From Pseudorasbora parva (taxonomy: Eukaryota > Chordata > Actinopteri > Cypriniformes > Gobionidae), in assembly GCF_024679245.1 (NCBI RefSeq), contig NC_090177.1, forward strand, positions 39,806,803-39,870,802: a stretch of DNA of 64,000 bases. The letters are read 5' to 3'. Shown one piece after another: positions 51,716 through 64,000 of the stretch. The notes below the pieces were generated by a model. The model searched no databases and had not been told where the DNA came from. It worked only from the letters and a program-made list of their open reading frames with translations. The position numbers and the translations under genes were made by a program. Position 1 is the stretch's first letter; the number at the start of each line of letters is the position of its first letter.

Positions 51716-51717
<2 letters not shown>
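49459..51717 (+). repeat. Nest unit 13, 2259 bp, with (GT)n cassette
   Basis: CTGCCG start, C-type tail. Shares private variants with unit 6 (TTTTTTACCCAATTGGAACC, TACTATAGACACTCTAGG) and differs mainly in the longer (GT)n at about 51178-51262. Confidence 0.88.
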
Positions 51718-51749
<32 letters not shown>

Positions 51750-51754
<5 letters not shown>

Positions 51755-54700
51755 CCGAAAAACGCATCGTGCAGACCAAACTGTAAGGGCTAGAGACTTG
51801 AAACTTGGCCAATAGGTAGTACAAAAATCGAGGAGAGGTTATCAAATTATGAGCCAGATTGGCCCATAGGTGGCGCTATAGCAACCAAAAACGCGAAAGG
51901 GCTCATAACTCCTAAACCGTTGCTCCTAAGGGTCAAGTGTCTTATATCATTGGAAAGCTGAGACCATGACGAACAAAACGTATATCTCCGATTTCATTTC
52001 CGTCATTAAAAATTTTCCGCCATTTTGAATTTTGTTGAAAACCTACTTTTGCGAACTAGTCCCTGGTTTTTTGACCGATCGGAACCAAACCAGTGCCAAA
52101 ATGTTGTCTGTAGTCTCAATATGAATATTCATTGAGAAAAAGTTGAAATTTCGATTCACGAAAGATAAGTGGATTCAAAATGGATGCTCAGGGCGGAGCC
52201 TATTTTACTAAAAAAACTATAACTCAAAAACGAAATGAGATATCTTCACCAAACTTGGATCACATGTGTATGGGATCATTCTTTGGTCTCGATAAAAAAA
52301 TCGCGACGATTGACCACTTGGTGGCGCTATAATGTGAAAAAAACATGAAAATAGCTATAACCACACGACCGCTAGTCCGATTGACCTGAAAATTGGTATG
52401 CAGTGTCTTGGCCCAAGGTACCATGTATGTCTATGAGGACATTGGCATATCTTAAAAAATATGGCCGCTATCGGCCAATGAAATTTGAGCACCTATAAGA
52501 CAAGGGTAACGAAGGCTGATCGGAACAAAACTTGATGGGCATGTTTGACTCATGGCACTAGAGGTCTGTAAGAATTTTGAAAGAAATCGGCCACTAGTTG
52601 GCGCTAACGAGTTTTATGGCTCTGTAATCACGTGGTGTGGCACCCATCCACAAAATATGCATATCACCTGATAGATCTCCTCATGTTGAACAACTTTGCC
52701 TCTAGAACTATTGCTGTCAATCATATCATTAATTAAATATTTGCAACTATGTTAAAAACCTACTTTTGCAAACTAGTCCCTGTTTTTTTCCCCGATCGGA
52801 ACCAAACCAATCTAGGGCAATTCTCTAGACTCTCTAGATAAATATTCATTGAAAAAAATTGAACTTTTGAATTTGGATGACTATAACAGGGTCATTTAAA
52901 AAGAGGGGGCCTGGCAAAGCATGCTCAAAAACCTATTAATCCTGAATGAAAACTACAAACTTCACAAAAATAGGTGGGCACGTGCAGAATATTACTCTAA
53001 AGAAGCATGAAAAATTTCATGGAGATCGGGCAATATATGCCTCTATAAAAGTGAGAAATGTGATGAGGTACCATTGCTTTAAATGGTGTGTTCCCAAAAA
53101 TTGCTATAATAAACGGCCACCAGAGGGCAGCAGAAGACCACTCATTGGTTCATTCTGGTCAGTAAGCCAGTTTAGAAAATCATTATAACTACATTGCAAA
53201 TGACATTTTGACAATGTTGACCAATTAATTTGTTCATACTAGAACGTGGTAAATCACAATAGAATCATGGTAAATCATACTACAATGTGGTAAATTGTGG
53301 TAAATCATGGTAAACTATGGTAAATCACTATAGAATCATAGTAAATCATACTAGAACGTGGTAAATCATGGTAAACCATGCCAGAACATGGTAAATCGTG
53401 TTAAACTATGGTAAACCATGCTAGAATCATGGTAAATCATACTAGAACATGGTAAATCATAGTAATATATGCTAGAATCATTGTAAATCATACTAGAACG
53501 TGGTAAATCGTGGTAATATATGCTAGAATCATGGTAAATCATACTAGAACGTGGTAAATCATAGTAATATATGCTAGAATGATGGTAAATCATACTAGAA
53601 CATGGTAAATCATAGTAATATATGCTAGAATCATGGTAAATCATTTTTTTTATGGAATACGCTAGAATCTTGGTAAATCATACTAGAATGTGGTAAATCA
53701 TGGTAATATATGCTAGAATCATGGTAAATCATACTAGAACGTGGTAAATCATGGTAAACTATGGTAAATCACAATAGAATCATAGTACATCATTCTAGAA
53801 CGTGGTAAATCATGGTAAACCATGCTAGAATGTGGTAAATCATGGTAATATATGCTAGAATCATGGTAAATCAAAATACAACGTGGTAAATCATGGTAAA
53901 CTATGGTAAATCACAATAGAATCATGGTACATCATTCTAGAACGTGGTAAATCATGGTAAACTATGGTAAATCACAATAGAATCATAGTAAATCATACTA
54001 AAATGTGGTAAATCATGGTAAACCATGCTAGAACATGGTAAATCATGGTAAAATATGCTAGAATCATGGTAAATCATAATACAACATGGTAAACTATGGT
54101 AAATCACAATAAAATCATGGTAAATCATACTAGATTGTGGTAAACTATAGTAAATCACAAAATAATCATGGTTAATCATACTAGAATGGGGTAAATTGTG
54201 GTAAACTATGGTAAATCATAATAGAATCATGGTAAATGAAACTGAGCCAATGAATGTTTCTCTGCTGCCACCCTACTGGTTAAATTAGTCATTTTGTTCT
54301 ATAATTCATAGACTTTAGACTTTGTAAAGTCACTATTATAACATTTAAAAATCACATTTTGTCAGTTTATCACTTCATTTCACCTGATATCTCTCAAATT
54401 CATTCAGTGCTTAAAAACCTTTCATGCAAAAGGCGTCAAATGCTTTAAATACCTACTTTTGCGAACTAGTCCCTGGTTTTTTGCCCAATCGGAACCAAAC
54501 CAGTGCCAAAATGTTCTCTGTAGTCTGAATATCAATATTCATTGAGAAAAGAAGAAATTTCGATTTCTGGTTGCTAAGGGGTGGAAAAAGAATGTTGTGG
54601 GCGGAGCCTATTTTACTAAAAAGGCTATAACTTAAGAAGGAAATGAGATATCTTCACCAAACTTGGTACACATGTGTATGGGCTCATTTTTTGGTCTCGA

Positions 54701-55293
54701 TAAAAAAATTGCGACGTTTGACCAGTTGGTGGCGCTATAATGTGAAAAAAACAACGACCGCTAGTCCGATTGACCTGAAAATTGGTATGCAGTGTCTTGG
54801 CCCAAGTTACTATATAAGTCTATGAGGACATTGGAGTATCTCAAAAAACATGGCCGCCATCAGCCAATGAATTTTGAGCACCTATTAGATGGGGTTAACG
54901 GAGGTCGATCGGAACGAAACTCGGTGGGCATGTTTGACTCATGGTCCTAGAGGTCTGTAAGAATTTTGAAAGAAATCGGCCACTAGTTGGCGCTAACCAA
55001 AAAGGGAAGCTCAAAAATTCACGAAAATTGTTGGGTATATGTGGCATGACATGCTGATGAAGCATGCAAAGTTTTGAAGAGATCGGACTATAGGTGGCGC
55101 TATAACTGTTAAAAAGCTTTAAAAACCATGCATTTCCTATGGTAAATTGCCTATATTGGCTGTGAATGGACTTTTCCATCTATTATTTCAGTGTTTAAAA
55201 TCTTGCTAAATAAAACTTAATGTCTTTAATGCCTATGTGCTTTAAAGGCCTTAAACGCTTGAACCCCGCTAAATGCTGCTTGCAGCTTTAATT
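51750..55293 (+). repeat. Nest unit 14, 3544 bp, composite
   Basis: CAGCCG start, T-type tail. It carries a 1.2-kb TIR-flanked minisatellite insertion (53117-54282). A C-type tail truncated at about 54443 is then fused to the middle of a second body (TACCTACTTTTGCGAAC). The fusion implies a deletion between two former copies. Confidence 0.82.
53117..54282. mobile_element. TIR-flanked 51-bp minisatellite inside unit 14
   Basis: The left flank CCACCAGAGGGCAGCAGAAG (53117 on), with ACTCATTGGTTC, is mirrored by GAGCCAATGAATG plus CTCTGCTGCCACCCTACTGG (to 54282). Between them (about 53220-54235) lies an AT-rich array of TGGTAAATCAT words with a 51-bp period (GCTAGAAT at 53471, 53522, 53573, 53624). 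No coding gene; frames through it only mirror the period. Confidence 0.75.
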
Positions 55294-55315
55294 ATTATTA
55301 TTATTATTATTATTA

Positions 55316-57064
55316 TTCTGCCGTAAAACTCATCGTGCAGACCAAACCGTAAATGCTAGAGACTTCAAACTTTGTCAATAGGTAGTCCAAAAATCGAGGA
55401 GAGGTTATCAAATTATGAGCCAGATTGGCCAATAGGTGGCGCTACAGCAACCAAAAACGCGAAATGGCTCATAACTCCTAAACCGTTCGTCCTAAGGGTC
55501 AAGTGTCTTATATCATTGGAAAGCTGAGACCATGACGAACAAAACGTATATCTCCGATTTCATTTCCGGTATGCAAATTTTTCCGCCATTTTGAATTTTG
55601 TCAAAAACCTACTTTTGCAAACTAGTCCCTGGTTTTTTGACATATCAGAACCAAACCAGTGCCAAAATGTTCTCTCTAGTCTGAATATCAATAATTATCA
55701 AAAAAAAGTTGAAATTTTGACTCATGAACGAAAAGGGGCGTGGAAATGTACATTTAAGGCGGAGCCTATTTTACTAAAGAGGCTATAACTACAGCAAGAA
55801 ATGAGATATCTTCACCAAACTTGGTACACATGTGTATGGGCTCAGTCTTTGGTCACGATAAAAAAATCGCGACGATTGGCCACTTGGTGGCGCTATAACA
55901 TGGAAAAAACACAAAAAGGGCTATAACCACGCGACCGCTAGTCTGATTGACTGGAAAATTGGTATGCAATGTCTTGGCCCAAGGTACCATGTCTGTCTAT
56001 GAGAACATTGGCGTATCTCAAAAAACATGGCCGCCATCGGCCAATGAAATTTGAGCACCTATTAGACAGGGTTAACGGAGGTCGATCGGAACAAAACTCA
56101 GTGGGCATGTTTGACTCATGGTCCTAGAGGTCTGTAAGAATTTTGAAAGAAATCGGCCACTAGCTGGCGCTAACGAGTTTTATGGCTCTGCAATCACGTG
56201 GCGTTGCACACATCGGCAAAATATGCATATCATATGATAGATCTCCTCATGTTGAACAACTTTGCCTCCAGAACCATTGCTGTCAATCAAATCATTAAAT
56301 AAATATTTGCAATTATGTTAAAAACCTACTTTTGCGAACTAGTCCCTGGTTTTTTGACCAATCAGAACCAAACCAGTCTAGGACAATTCTCTGGACTCTC
56401 GAGATCAATAATTATCAAAAAAAAGTAGATTTTTTGCATGTGGATGGCTATAACAGGGCCATTTAGAAAAGAGGCGTGGCAAAATACACTCAAAAGCCTA
56501 TAAATCCTAAGGGAAAACTCAAAACTTCACGGAAATTGTTGGGTATATGTTGCATAACATGTTGAAGACACATGCAAAGTTTTATGGAGATCGGAATATA
56601 GGGGGCGCTATAAGTGTTAAAAAGCTTTGAAAACCATGTATTCCCTATGGTGAATCTCTGTAATCAGGTGGCGTTAAAACAGCCACATAATATGCATATA
56701 TTATGATAGATCTTCTCATACTGAACAACTTTGCCTCTATAACCAATACTGTCAATCAAATCTTTATTTAAATATTCACAATTATGTTAAAAACCTCGTT
56801 TTGCAAACTAGTCCTAGGTTTTTTGCCTGATCGGAACCAAACCACAGCAGTATGATTCTCTGCACTCTCCTGATCAATTCATATTTAGACTTTATAAAGT
56901 CATTATTATAATATTTAAGATCACATTTTGTCAGTTTATCACTTCATTTCACCTGATATCTCTCAAATTCATTCAGTGCTTAAAAGCCTTTCATGCAAAA
57001 GGTGTCAAATGCTTAAAAACCTTAAATGGCTTGAACCCCGCTAAATGCTGCTCGCAGCTTTAAT
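55316..57064 (+). repeat. Nest unit 15, 1749 bp
   Basis: CTGCCG start, C-type tail; same size class as units 1, 4 and 7. Confidence 0.88.
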
Positions 57065-57081
57065 TATTATTATTATTATTA

Positions 57082-58563
57082 TTCAGCCGAAAAACGCATC
57101 GTGCAGACCAAACCGTAAGAGCTGGAAACTTGAAACTTTGTCAATAGGTAGTACAAAAATCGAGGAAAGGTTATCAAATTATGAGCCAGATTGGCCCATA
57201 GGTGGCGCTATAGCAATCAATTGCGCAAAATGGCTCATAACTCCTAAACCGTTTGGTCCACACTCAAGTGTCTTATATCATTGGAAAGCTGAGACCTTGG
57301 CGAACAAAACGCAAATATCAGATTTCATTTCCGTCATTAAAAATTTTCCGCCATTTTGAATTTTGTTGAAAACCTACTTTTACGAACTAGTCCCTGGTTT
57401 TTTGACCGATCGGAACCAAACCAGTGCCAAAATGTTGTCTGTAGTCTGAATATGAACATTCATTGAGAAAAAGTTGAAATTTCGATTCACGGAAGATAAG
57501 GGGATCAAAATGGACGCTCAGGGCGGAGCCTATTTTACTAAAAAGACTATAACTCCAAAAGGAAATGAGATATCTTCACCAAACTTGGTAAAGATGTGTA
57601 TGGGCTAATTCTCTGGTCTCGATAAAAAAATCGCGACGATTGACCACTTGGTGGCGCTATAATGGGAAAAAAACATGAAAATAGCTATAACCACACGACC
57701 GCTAGTCCGATTGACCTGAAAATTGGTATGCAGTGTCTTGGCCCAAGGTACTATGTAGGTCTATGAGGATATTGGTGTATCTCAAAAAACATGGCCGCCA
57801 TCGGCCAATGAATTCGAGCACCTATTAGACGGGGTTAACAGAGGCCAATCCGAATGAAACTCAGTGGACATGTTTGACTCATGGTCCAATAGGTCTGTAA
57901 GAATTTTGAAAGAAATTGGCCACTATTTGGCGCTAACGAGTTTTATGGCTCTGTTATCACGTGGTGTGGCACCCATCCACAAAATATTCATTTCATATGA
58001 TAGATCTCCTCATACTGAACAACTTTGCCTCTAGAACTATTGCTGTCAATCAAATCATTAATTAAATTTTCGTAATTATGTTAAAAACCTACTTTTGCAA
58101 ACTAGTCCCTGGTTTTTTGCCCGATCGGAACCAAACTAGTCAAGGATAATTCTCTGGACTCTCTAGATCAATAATCATTGAAAAAAAATTTAACTTTTAC
58201 ATTTGGATGGCTATAACAGGGCCACTTAGAAAAGAGGCGTGGCAAAATACACTCAAAAGCCTATAAATCCTAAGGGAAAACTCAAAACTTCACGAAAATT
58301 GTTGGGTATATGTGGCATACTATGCTGATAAAGCATGCGAAGTTTTACAAAGATCGGACTATAGGCGGCGCTATAACTGTTAAAAAGCTTTAAAAACCAT
58401 GCATTTCCTATGGTAAATTGCCTATGTTGGCTGTAAATTGACTTTTCCATCTATTATTTTAGTGTTTAAAATCTTGCTAAATAAAACTTAATGTCTTTAA
58501 TGCCTATGTGCTTAAAAGGCCTTAAAGGCTTGAACCCCGCTAAATGCTGCTTGCAGCTTTAAT
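57082..58563 (+). repeat. Nest unit 16, 1482 bp
   Basis: CAGCCG start, T-type tail; close relative of units 2 and 17. Confidence 0.88.
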
Positions 58564-58583
58564 TATTATTATTATTATTATTA

Positions 58584-60066
58584 TTCAGCCGAAAAACGCA
58601 TCGTGCAGACCAAACCGTAAGGGCTGGAAACTTGAAACTTTGTCAATAGGTAGTACAAAAATCGAGGAAAGGTTATCAAATTATGAGCCAGATTGGCCTA
58701 TAGGTGGCGCTATAGCAATCAATTGCGCAAAATGGCTCATAACTCCTAAACCGTTTGGTCCACACTCAAGTGTCTTATATCATTGGAAAGCTGAGACCTT
58801 GGCGAACAAAACGTATATCTCCGATTTCATTTCCGTCATTAAAAATTTTCCGCCATTTTGAATTTTGTTGAAAACCTACTTTTACGAACTAGTCCCTGGT
58901 TTTTTGACCGATCGGAACCAAACCAGTGCCAAAATGTTGTCTGTAGTCTGAGTATCAACATTCATTGAGAAAAAGTTGAAATTTCGATTCACGGAAGATA
59001 AGGGGATCAAAATGGACGCTCAGGGCGGAGCCTATTTTACTAAAAAGACTATAACTCAAAAATGAAATGAGATATCTTCACCAAACTTGGTACATGTGTG
59101 TATGGGCTCAATTTGAGGTCACGATAAAAAAATCGCGACGATTGACCACTTGGTGGCGCTATAATGTGAAAAAAACATGAAAATAGCTATAACCACACGA
59201 CCGCTAGTCCGATTGACCTGAAAATTGGTATGCAGTGTCTTGGCCCAAGGCCCCATGTATGTATATGAGGACATTGGAGTATCTCAAAAAACATGGCCGC
59301 CATCGGCCAATGAAGTTTGAGCACCTATTAGACGGGGTTAATGGAGGTCGATCGGAACGAAACTCAGTGGGCATGTTTGACTCATGGTCCTAGAGGACTG
59401 TAAAAATTTTGAAAGAAATCGGCCACTAGTTGGCGCAAACGAGTTTTATGGTGCTGTAATCACGTGGTGTTGCACACATTGGCAAAATATGCATATCATT
59501 TGATAGATATCCTCATGCTGAACAACTTTGCCTCTAGAACCATTGCTGTCAATCAAATCATTAATTAAATATTTGCAATTATGTTAAAAACCTACTTTTG
59601 CAAACTAGTCCCTGGTTTTTTGCCCGACCGGAACCAAACCATTCTAGGTCAATTCTCTAGACTGTCTAGATAAATATTCATTGAAAAAAAGTTGAACTTT
59701 TGCATTTGGATGGCTATAACAGGGCCAGTTAGAAAAGAGGCGTGGCAAAATACACTCAAAAGCCTATAAATCCTAAGGGAAAACTCAAAACTTCACGAAA
59801 ATTGTTGGGTATATGTGGCATACCATGCTGATGAAGCATGCAAAGTTTTACAAAGATCGGACTATATGTGGCGCTATAACTGTTAAAAAGCTTTAAAAAC
59901 CATGCATTTCCTATGGTAAATTGCCTATTTTGGCTGTAAATGGACTTTTCCATCTATTATTTTAGTGTTTAAAATCTTGCTAAATAAAACTTAATGTCTT
60001 TAATGCCTATGTGCTTAAAAGGCCTTAAAGGCTTGAACCCCGCTAAATGCTGCTTGCAGCTTTAAT
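58584..60066 (+). repeat. Nest unit 17, 1483 bp, outermost right end
   Basis: CAGCCG start, T-type tail ending CTTTAAT followed by a T-rich tract and TTATTATTA. In the nesting model this tail belongs to the first head at 27097. Confidence 0.88.
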
Positions 60067-60088
60067 TTTTTTTATTATTATTAAAATA

Positions 60089-60531
60089 ATTAATACTTTT
60101 ATTCAGCAAGGATGCATTACATTGATCAAAAGTGACAGCAAATACATTTAAAAATTATTTAAAAAAAAAGATTTATATTTCTAATAAATGCTGTTCTTTT
60201 GACATTTCTATTAATCAAAAAATCCTTTAAAAATATATGATATCCACAACATTTTTTTTTTTTAAGTTTGTAACATAATTATTTCTTGAGCAGCCAATTA
60301 TCATGATTTCTGATGGATCACCTGAAGGCTGGAGTAATGATGCTGAAAATTCAGCTTTGATCATAGGAATAAATTACATTTTACAATATAATACAAAAAA
60401 CTATTATTTCACAGTATTACTGTTTTACTGTATCGCTGATCAAATAAATGCAGCCTTGGGGAGAATAAGACACTTCTTCTTTTAAAATCATTACAAATCT
60501 TACCGACCCCAAACTTTTGTACGGTAGTTTA
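60089..60531 (+). repeat. Dispersed cyprinid repeat, copy 2 (near complete)
   Basis: Starts AATTAATACTTTTATTCAGC and ends TTACCGACCCCAAACTTTTG plus ACGGTAGTTT. Middle phrases GCTGTTCTTTTGACATTTCT, ATGCTGAAAATTCAGC and CAAATAAATGCAGCC match the copies at 10025-10392 and 23185-23305. Abundant in cyprinid genomes as I recall. Confidence 0.8.
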
Positions 60532-60805
60532 TATATTTCCCTTTTTGAATCATTTTCTGACCCCTGGTCTAATCAGTAGTCCAGCTAATTATCCGTCTCC
60601 GGGTCAGCTATAAAATATATTAGTGTGTATTGTACAACCAGAATGTATACTTGCAAACCAAGCTGTGCTAGGCCAAGAATTCACATTTGTCTTCTTGGGT
60701 AGAGCACTGTATGTTTCTGGCCAAAAAGAGGATATATGAGGGGGAGATAGAGAAAGCAATAACCATAATAGATGGGTGAAGAACAATAAAAGAGGAATAT
60801 CACAC

Positions 60806-60882
60806 CTGCCATCCAAGGTCTCGAAAACTAACGTACAGCTCGTGTTTCTTACAGGCCTGCTTCTGATCAGCACTGCTGTTCT
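60806..60882 (-). CDS. bmp7: bmp7 exon with first knot cysteine
   Basis: Minus-strand exon of 77 bp between acceptor CTTTTCAG and donor GTGTGA. It begins with two bases of a split glutamate codon and encodes [25 protein letters not shown]. The cysteine is the first of the cystine knot; [15 protein letters not shown] is near-invariant in BMP5/6/7. NSS is a potential N-glycosylation sequon. It ends in phase 0, joining DWIIAPEGY at 23513. The acceptor has a second AG two bases further in; I chose the first because it gives the split-codon phase known for this exon. No earlier bmp7 exon was found up to 64000, so the upstream intron exceeds 3.1 kb. Confidence 0.95.
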
Positions 60883-61637
60883 CTGAAAAGAAAGAGAGAG
60901 ACTTTTTCAGATATGATAATCACTTATGATAATGGCTTGCACGTTAAAGTCTATATCTGTTATTTTTAGTGTGAAATATATGCTAGAACAATGGTTTTCC
61001 AAATAATTATCATTAAAAAAACATTTAGCGCATTGACATTTCTCTTCCCAGCTTACATATTAATGACTCATCCTGTCTGTAGGTGTAAACTCATTATTAT
61101 AATGAATTATTATTATACTTATTATAACATGTACTAAAATACTCTGTAATATTGTAATATTTTATTTTATTAATTTAATCAAAAATATTGTAAATAAAAG
61201 ACTCTATTATTTTATTTTAATAAAAGTTATCTCCTTCTGCCACCAACCAAAGGTTATTTGATATTTTTTTAAATATGGGATGTATAGCCCACATGAGGTG
61301 AAATGCTGTCGTTGCTGTTTTACACTAATATTTCTGCTCAAACAGCTGAAAACATTTCAAATGTGAGCACTGTCTGACTTTAAATGTGTGACGAGGTGTT
61401 GAAGCTGAGGCTAACATGGAGAAATATGAAGAAGAGGTCACTGGAGTTTGCCGCAATCCTTATAACCAACCCTCATACCTATGCAGCACATCGACCCAGA
61501 TTCATCTAATATCCATTTAACACTCTAATGCTATTACTGTGCAGAATAACCTGCAGAGAATTACACAGTAATAGGAACCATATGAACACACGGACACACA
61601 TTCATGCACAAATTCTATCTCTGGTTCTCCTTTGCCT
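60883..61637 (-). other. bmp7 upstream intron, nothing identified
   Basis: AT-rich intronic DNA without recognised repeat boundaries or coding exons. Confidence 0.45.
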
Positions 61638-61770
61638 TAAAGGGATGGTTCACCTGAAAATGAAAATTCATTCATGGTTTACTTGTCACGTTGTTCCAAA
61701 CCTGCAGGATTCTCACACAAAGCATTCATACAACTTCAGAAGACTTGCATGGACTACTTTTATGATATAT
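61638..61770 (+). repeat. Fragment of GGTTCACC-type MITE
   Basis: Starts TTAAAGGGATGGTTCACCTG, continues GAAAATGAAAATTC and ACGTTGTTCCAAACCTG, matching the family at 12.85-13.79 kb in order. The right end is missing. Confidence 0.65.
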
Positions 61771-61942
61771 TTTAGTATTTAATTATCTTTTGTTTTGGAG
61801 CTTGAGCTAAGAAGATTCGTCAAAGTTTCTGTTTTGTGTTCATCCTGATTTCTCTAAATGTTGCTGTGTGTGTTTATCTTGGTTGCCATGACAACAGTGT
61901 GAGAGCATGAGCGCTGCGCATGCTGACAGGAGCAAGCACAGA

Positions 61943-62657
61943 AGGCGTTTCTCGATGTCAAGGAAGGATCCTCGGAAGCCAGAACTCCAAGGATGCTTCG
62001 TCATCGACATCCGACGAAGGACTGTTCCAATGTTGAGGATCCTCGGAATTTCAACCAAGGACTGAGTCCTTCGTTCGTAAAATATGTCATATGCAGGAAA
62101 GGATGCATATGAGTAGCCTTCGCGCTCTTCGCGTTCTCAAATCACCCACAATCCTATGCACGCAGCTTCGCTAACTTCAGACGTTCGCGGAATCGGAGCA
62201 TGAACGGGGCAAATATGCTTGTATCGGGGTTCGTAGATGGGAAGGAAGGAGGCGGGAACCGGCGAACGTTCAACAACTTTATAATAAATAATAAACAAAA
62301 CGAAAGTAACGCGGGAACCCCCTCACGGACGATTGCCAGCACACACATAATAAAACATAAACAAACCATAACATAAAGTCCAGGGCTGGTCCTCTCTCGT
62401 CCTCGTTTAACGTTTAAATGCCGGTACAAATTACTACTGTATTGATATAAAAAAATATACAAATAACGTTACACATAACGTTATTGATGGCCAACGGACC
62501 TTTTCACTGACGTAATGACGCAATGACGTGCACTTGCTAGCCTGCTCCATTTACGTGTTCTTCGAATGCTAAAGAGGAGCCTCACCTAGCCTCTGAAGGA
62601 AGTGAATTGGAAGGATCAGTCCTTCCGAGGATCCTTCCTTGACATTGAGAAACGCCT
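61943..62657. mobile_element. 715-bp MITE with ~36-bp TIRs
   Basis: AGGCGTTTCTCGATGTCAAG at 61943 and the complement of AGGCGTTTCTCAATGTCAAG ending at 62657 pair over about 36 bp, including GGAAGGATCCTCGGAAG. The sub-terminal GGATCCTCGG word is repeated. No coding capacity; no clear target duplication. Confidence 0.85.
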
Positions 62658-62658
62658 A

Positions 62659-63117
<459 letters not shown>

Positions 63118-63208
63118 AGCTGTTAGTGTTTTGACTGGATATTTCATTCGGGTCACATGACATTACTGTAGCTTTGGGCCACCATCTTTAATACAGACGG
63201 TCTCAGTA

Positions 63209-63267
63209 ATGCCTGCTATATGTTGTGCAGTTGGCTGCAACAACAGTCGAAAGAGGAAACCCGAACT
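63209..63267 (+). CDS. THAP-like N-terminal exon or fragment
   Basis: ATG at 63209 opens MPAICCAVGCNNSRKRKPEL. This resembles the start of a THAP zinc-finger (initial MP, a CCxxxC-type cysteine pair, basic residues, then a position where xxFYRFP is usual). It runs into GTATTT at about 63268, a possible splice donor; beyond it the frame becomes low-complexity. The remaining THAP residues (W, second C, H, AVPTIF) are not found nearby. Could be a first exon of a THAP-type (P-element-like) transposon or a dead fragment inside the bmp7 intron, opposite strand. Confidence 0.4.
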
Positions 63268-64000
63268 GGTATTTTATTATTTTATGAAGAACAAAGTGTT
63301 AAATAATAAATATTATTATTTCATAGCCTACTCCCTGTACTATCATAAAGGGACAATGTTGTATGTGTCTGAATGAATGGGTGAATTGTATCTTAGTATG
63401 TTCTCTTTGAGGGCTTTATACTGCCGTGCGTTTATGAGCTCAAGTGTTTGATTGAGATTATCTGATGTTCGATGTTTCAATTAATCAAATCAGGAAAAGT
63501 CAGGGAAATTCGGTTTTGATTAATTTGGTTTGGGAGTAGAGAAAAGCACGCTAATTTAACTGACAGCGGACCCGTGGGTTACATGTACGTTCAGATTATG
63601 CCTAATAAGCCGTAAACGGCGTAAGCATAAACCGGGCGGGACAGGTAGTTTTTTGCCTCTTACCTGATTTCGAGCGGCATGTTAACGCATTAACCTGCTT
63701 CCTGTCGGCTTATTGAAGTGCGCATGTGTGATAGGTGACAAAAACGCAAACTCAGAGCAGATGTAAACGCATCCAGACAGAGTGAGCGAGCATTTTGCCT
63801 GAAATAATATATCACAAACGCAGACTCTTTTAAGACCCAGAAAACATGTGTAAAGTAAAGATGTGTTCTCATCTCTTGCAGCAGAAGTAGAAGAGGTTCA
63901 GTCTAAACGCTGCATCTGTAACTGATGAGGGATAATAGGAGCCGAAAAATTTCCCGCTGACACATTGAAAGCCACAGCATATTGATATGCATCTGTACCT
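63268..64000. other. Intronic or flanking DNA, nothing identified
   Basis: No bmp7 exon, transposon end or other gene recognised. CpG content is moderate around 63600-63700. Confidence 0.4.

Noticed and set aside
53366..54179. Minus-strand frames with YYYDLPRSSMIYHD repeats
   Set aside because: They follow from the 51-bp minisatellite period (17 codons); no independent evidence of coding.

Overview
The window is vertebrate, and almost certainly cyprinid fish, nuclear DNA. It holds the 3' part of one host gene, bmp7, on the minus strand, buried in a very dense load of transposons, microsatellites and minisatellites. Three bmp7 exons can be read directly. They are the first-cysteine exon (60806-60882), the 111-bp exon (23403-23513) and the terminal exon with the stop codon (22940-23089). 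Together they encode an uninterrupted seven-cysteine TGF-beta-type growth factor domain. Earlier exons (signal peptide, most of the prodomain) must lie beyond 64000. I see no rRNA, tRNA or CRISPR.

Layout: 1-3535 holds microsatellites, a 22-bp minisatellite, a CpG-rich stretch, a promoter-like cluster of factor motifs and a palindromic MITE. 3536-5655 is the 3' end of an LTR retrotransposon on the minus strand: a complete LTR, a polypurine tract and a proline-rich ORF made of in-frame minisatellites. 5660-15088 is a three-layer nest: a palindromic outer repeat interrupted by a 1.8-kb element with long terminal inverted repeats (TIRs) and by a 6.4-kb element with 13-bp TIRs. The 6.4-kb element carries a hAT-type insertion and exon-like segments. 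15.9-22.1 kb holds several MITEs and a hairpin with paired CTCF-like motifs. 22.1-23.5 kb is the bmp7 3' end. 24.3-27.1 kb holds more nested MITEs and a dead Tc1 transposase.

The dominant object is 27097-60066: about 33 kb inside one bmp7 intron, built from a single repeat family. Each element appears to be a 52-bp head, a (TTA)n tract, a 1.15-3.5 kb body and a tail ending in CTTTAAT. The window contains 17 heads and 17 tails. Read left to right, they balance like matched parentheses and close to zero exactly at the right edge. This is what repeated insertion of the element into its own (TTA)n tract would produce. The ends carry an 11-bp inverted repeat placed asymmetrically plus small hairpins. 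That resembles non-autonomous rolling-circle elements of the Helitron2/Helentron type, although no replicase is present to prove it.

60.1-64 kb is further bmp7 intron with a dispersed repeat, a 715-bp MITE, a (GT)n-containing inverted repeat and a THAP-like start exon. Family names for repeats rest on termini and my recollection of cyprinid repeats; no database search was possible.
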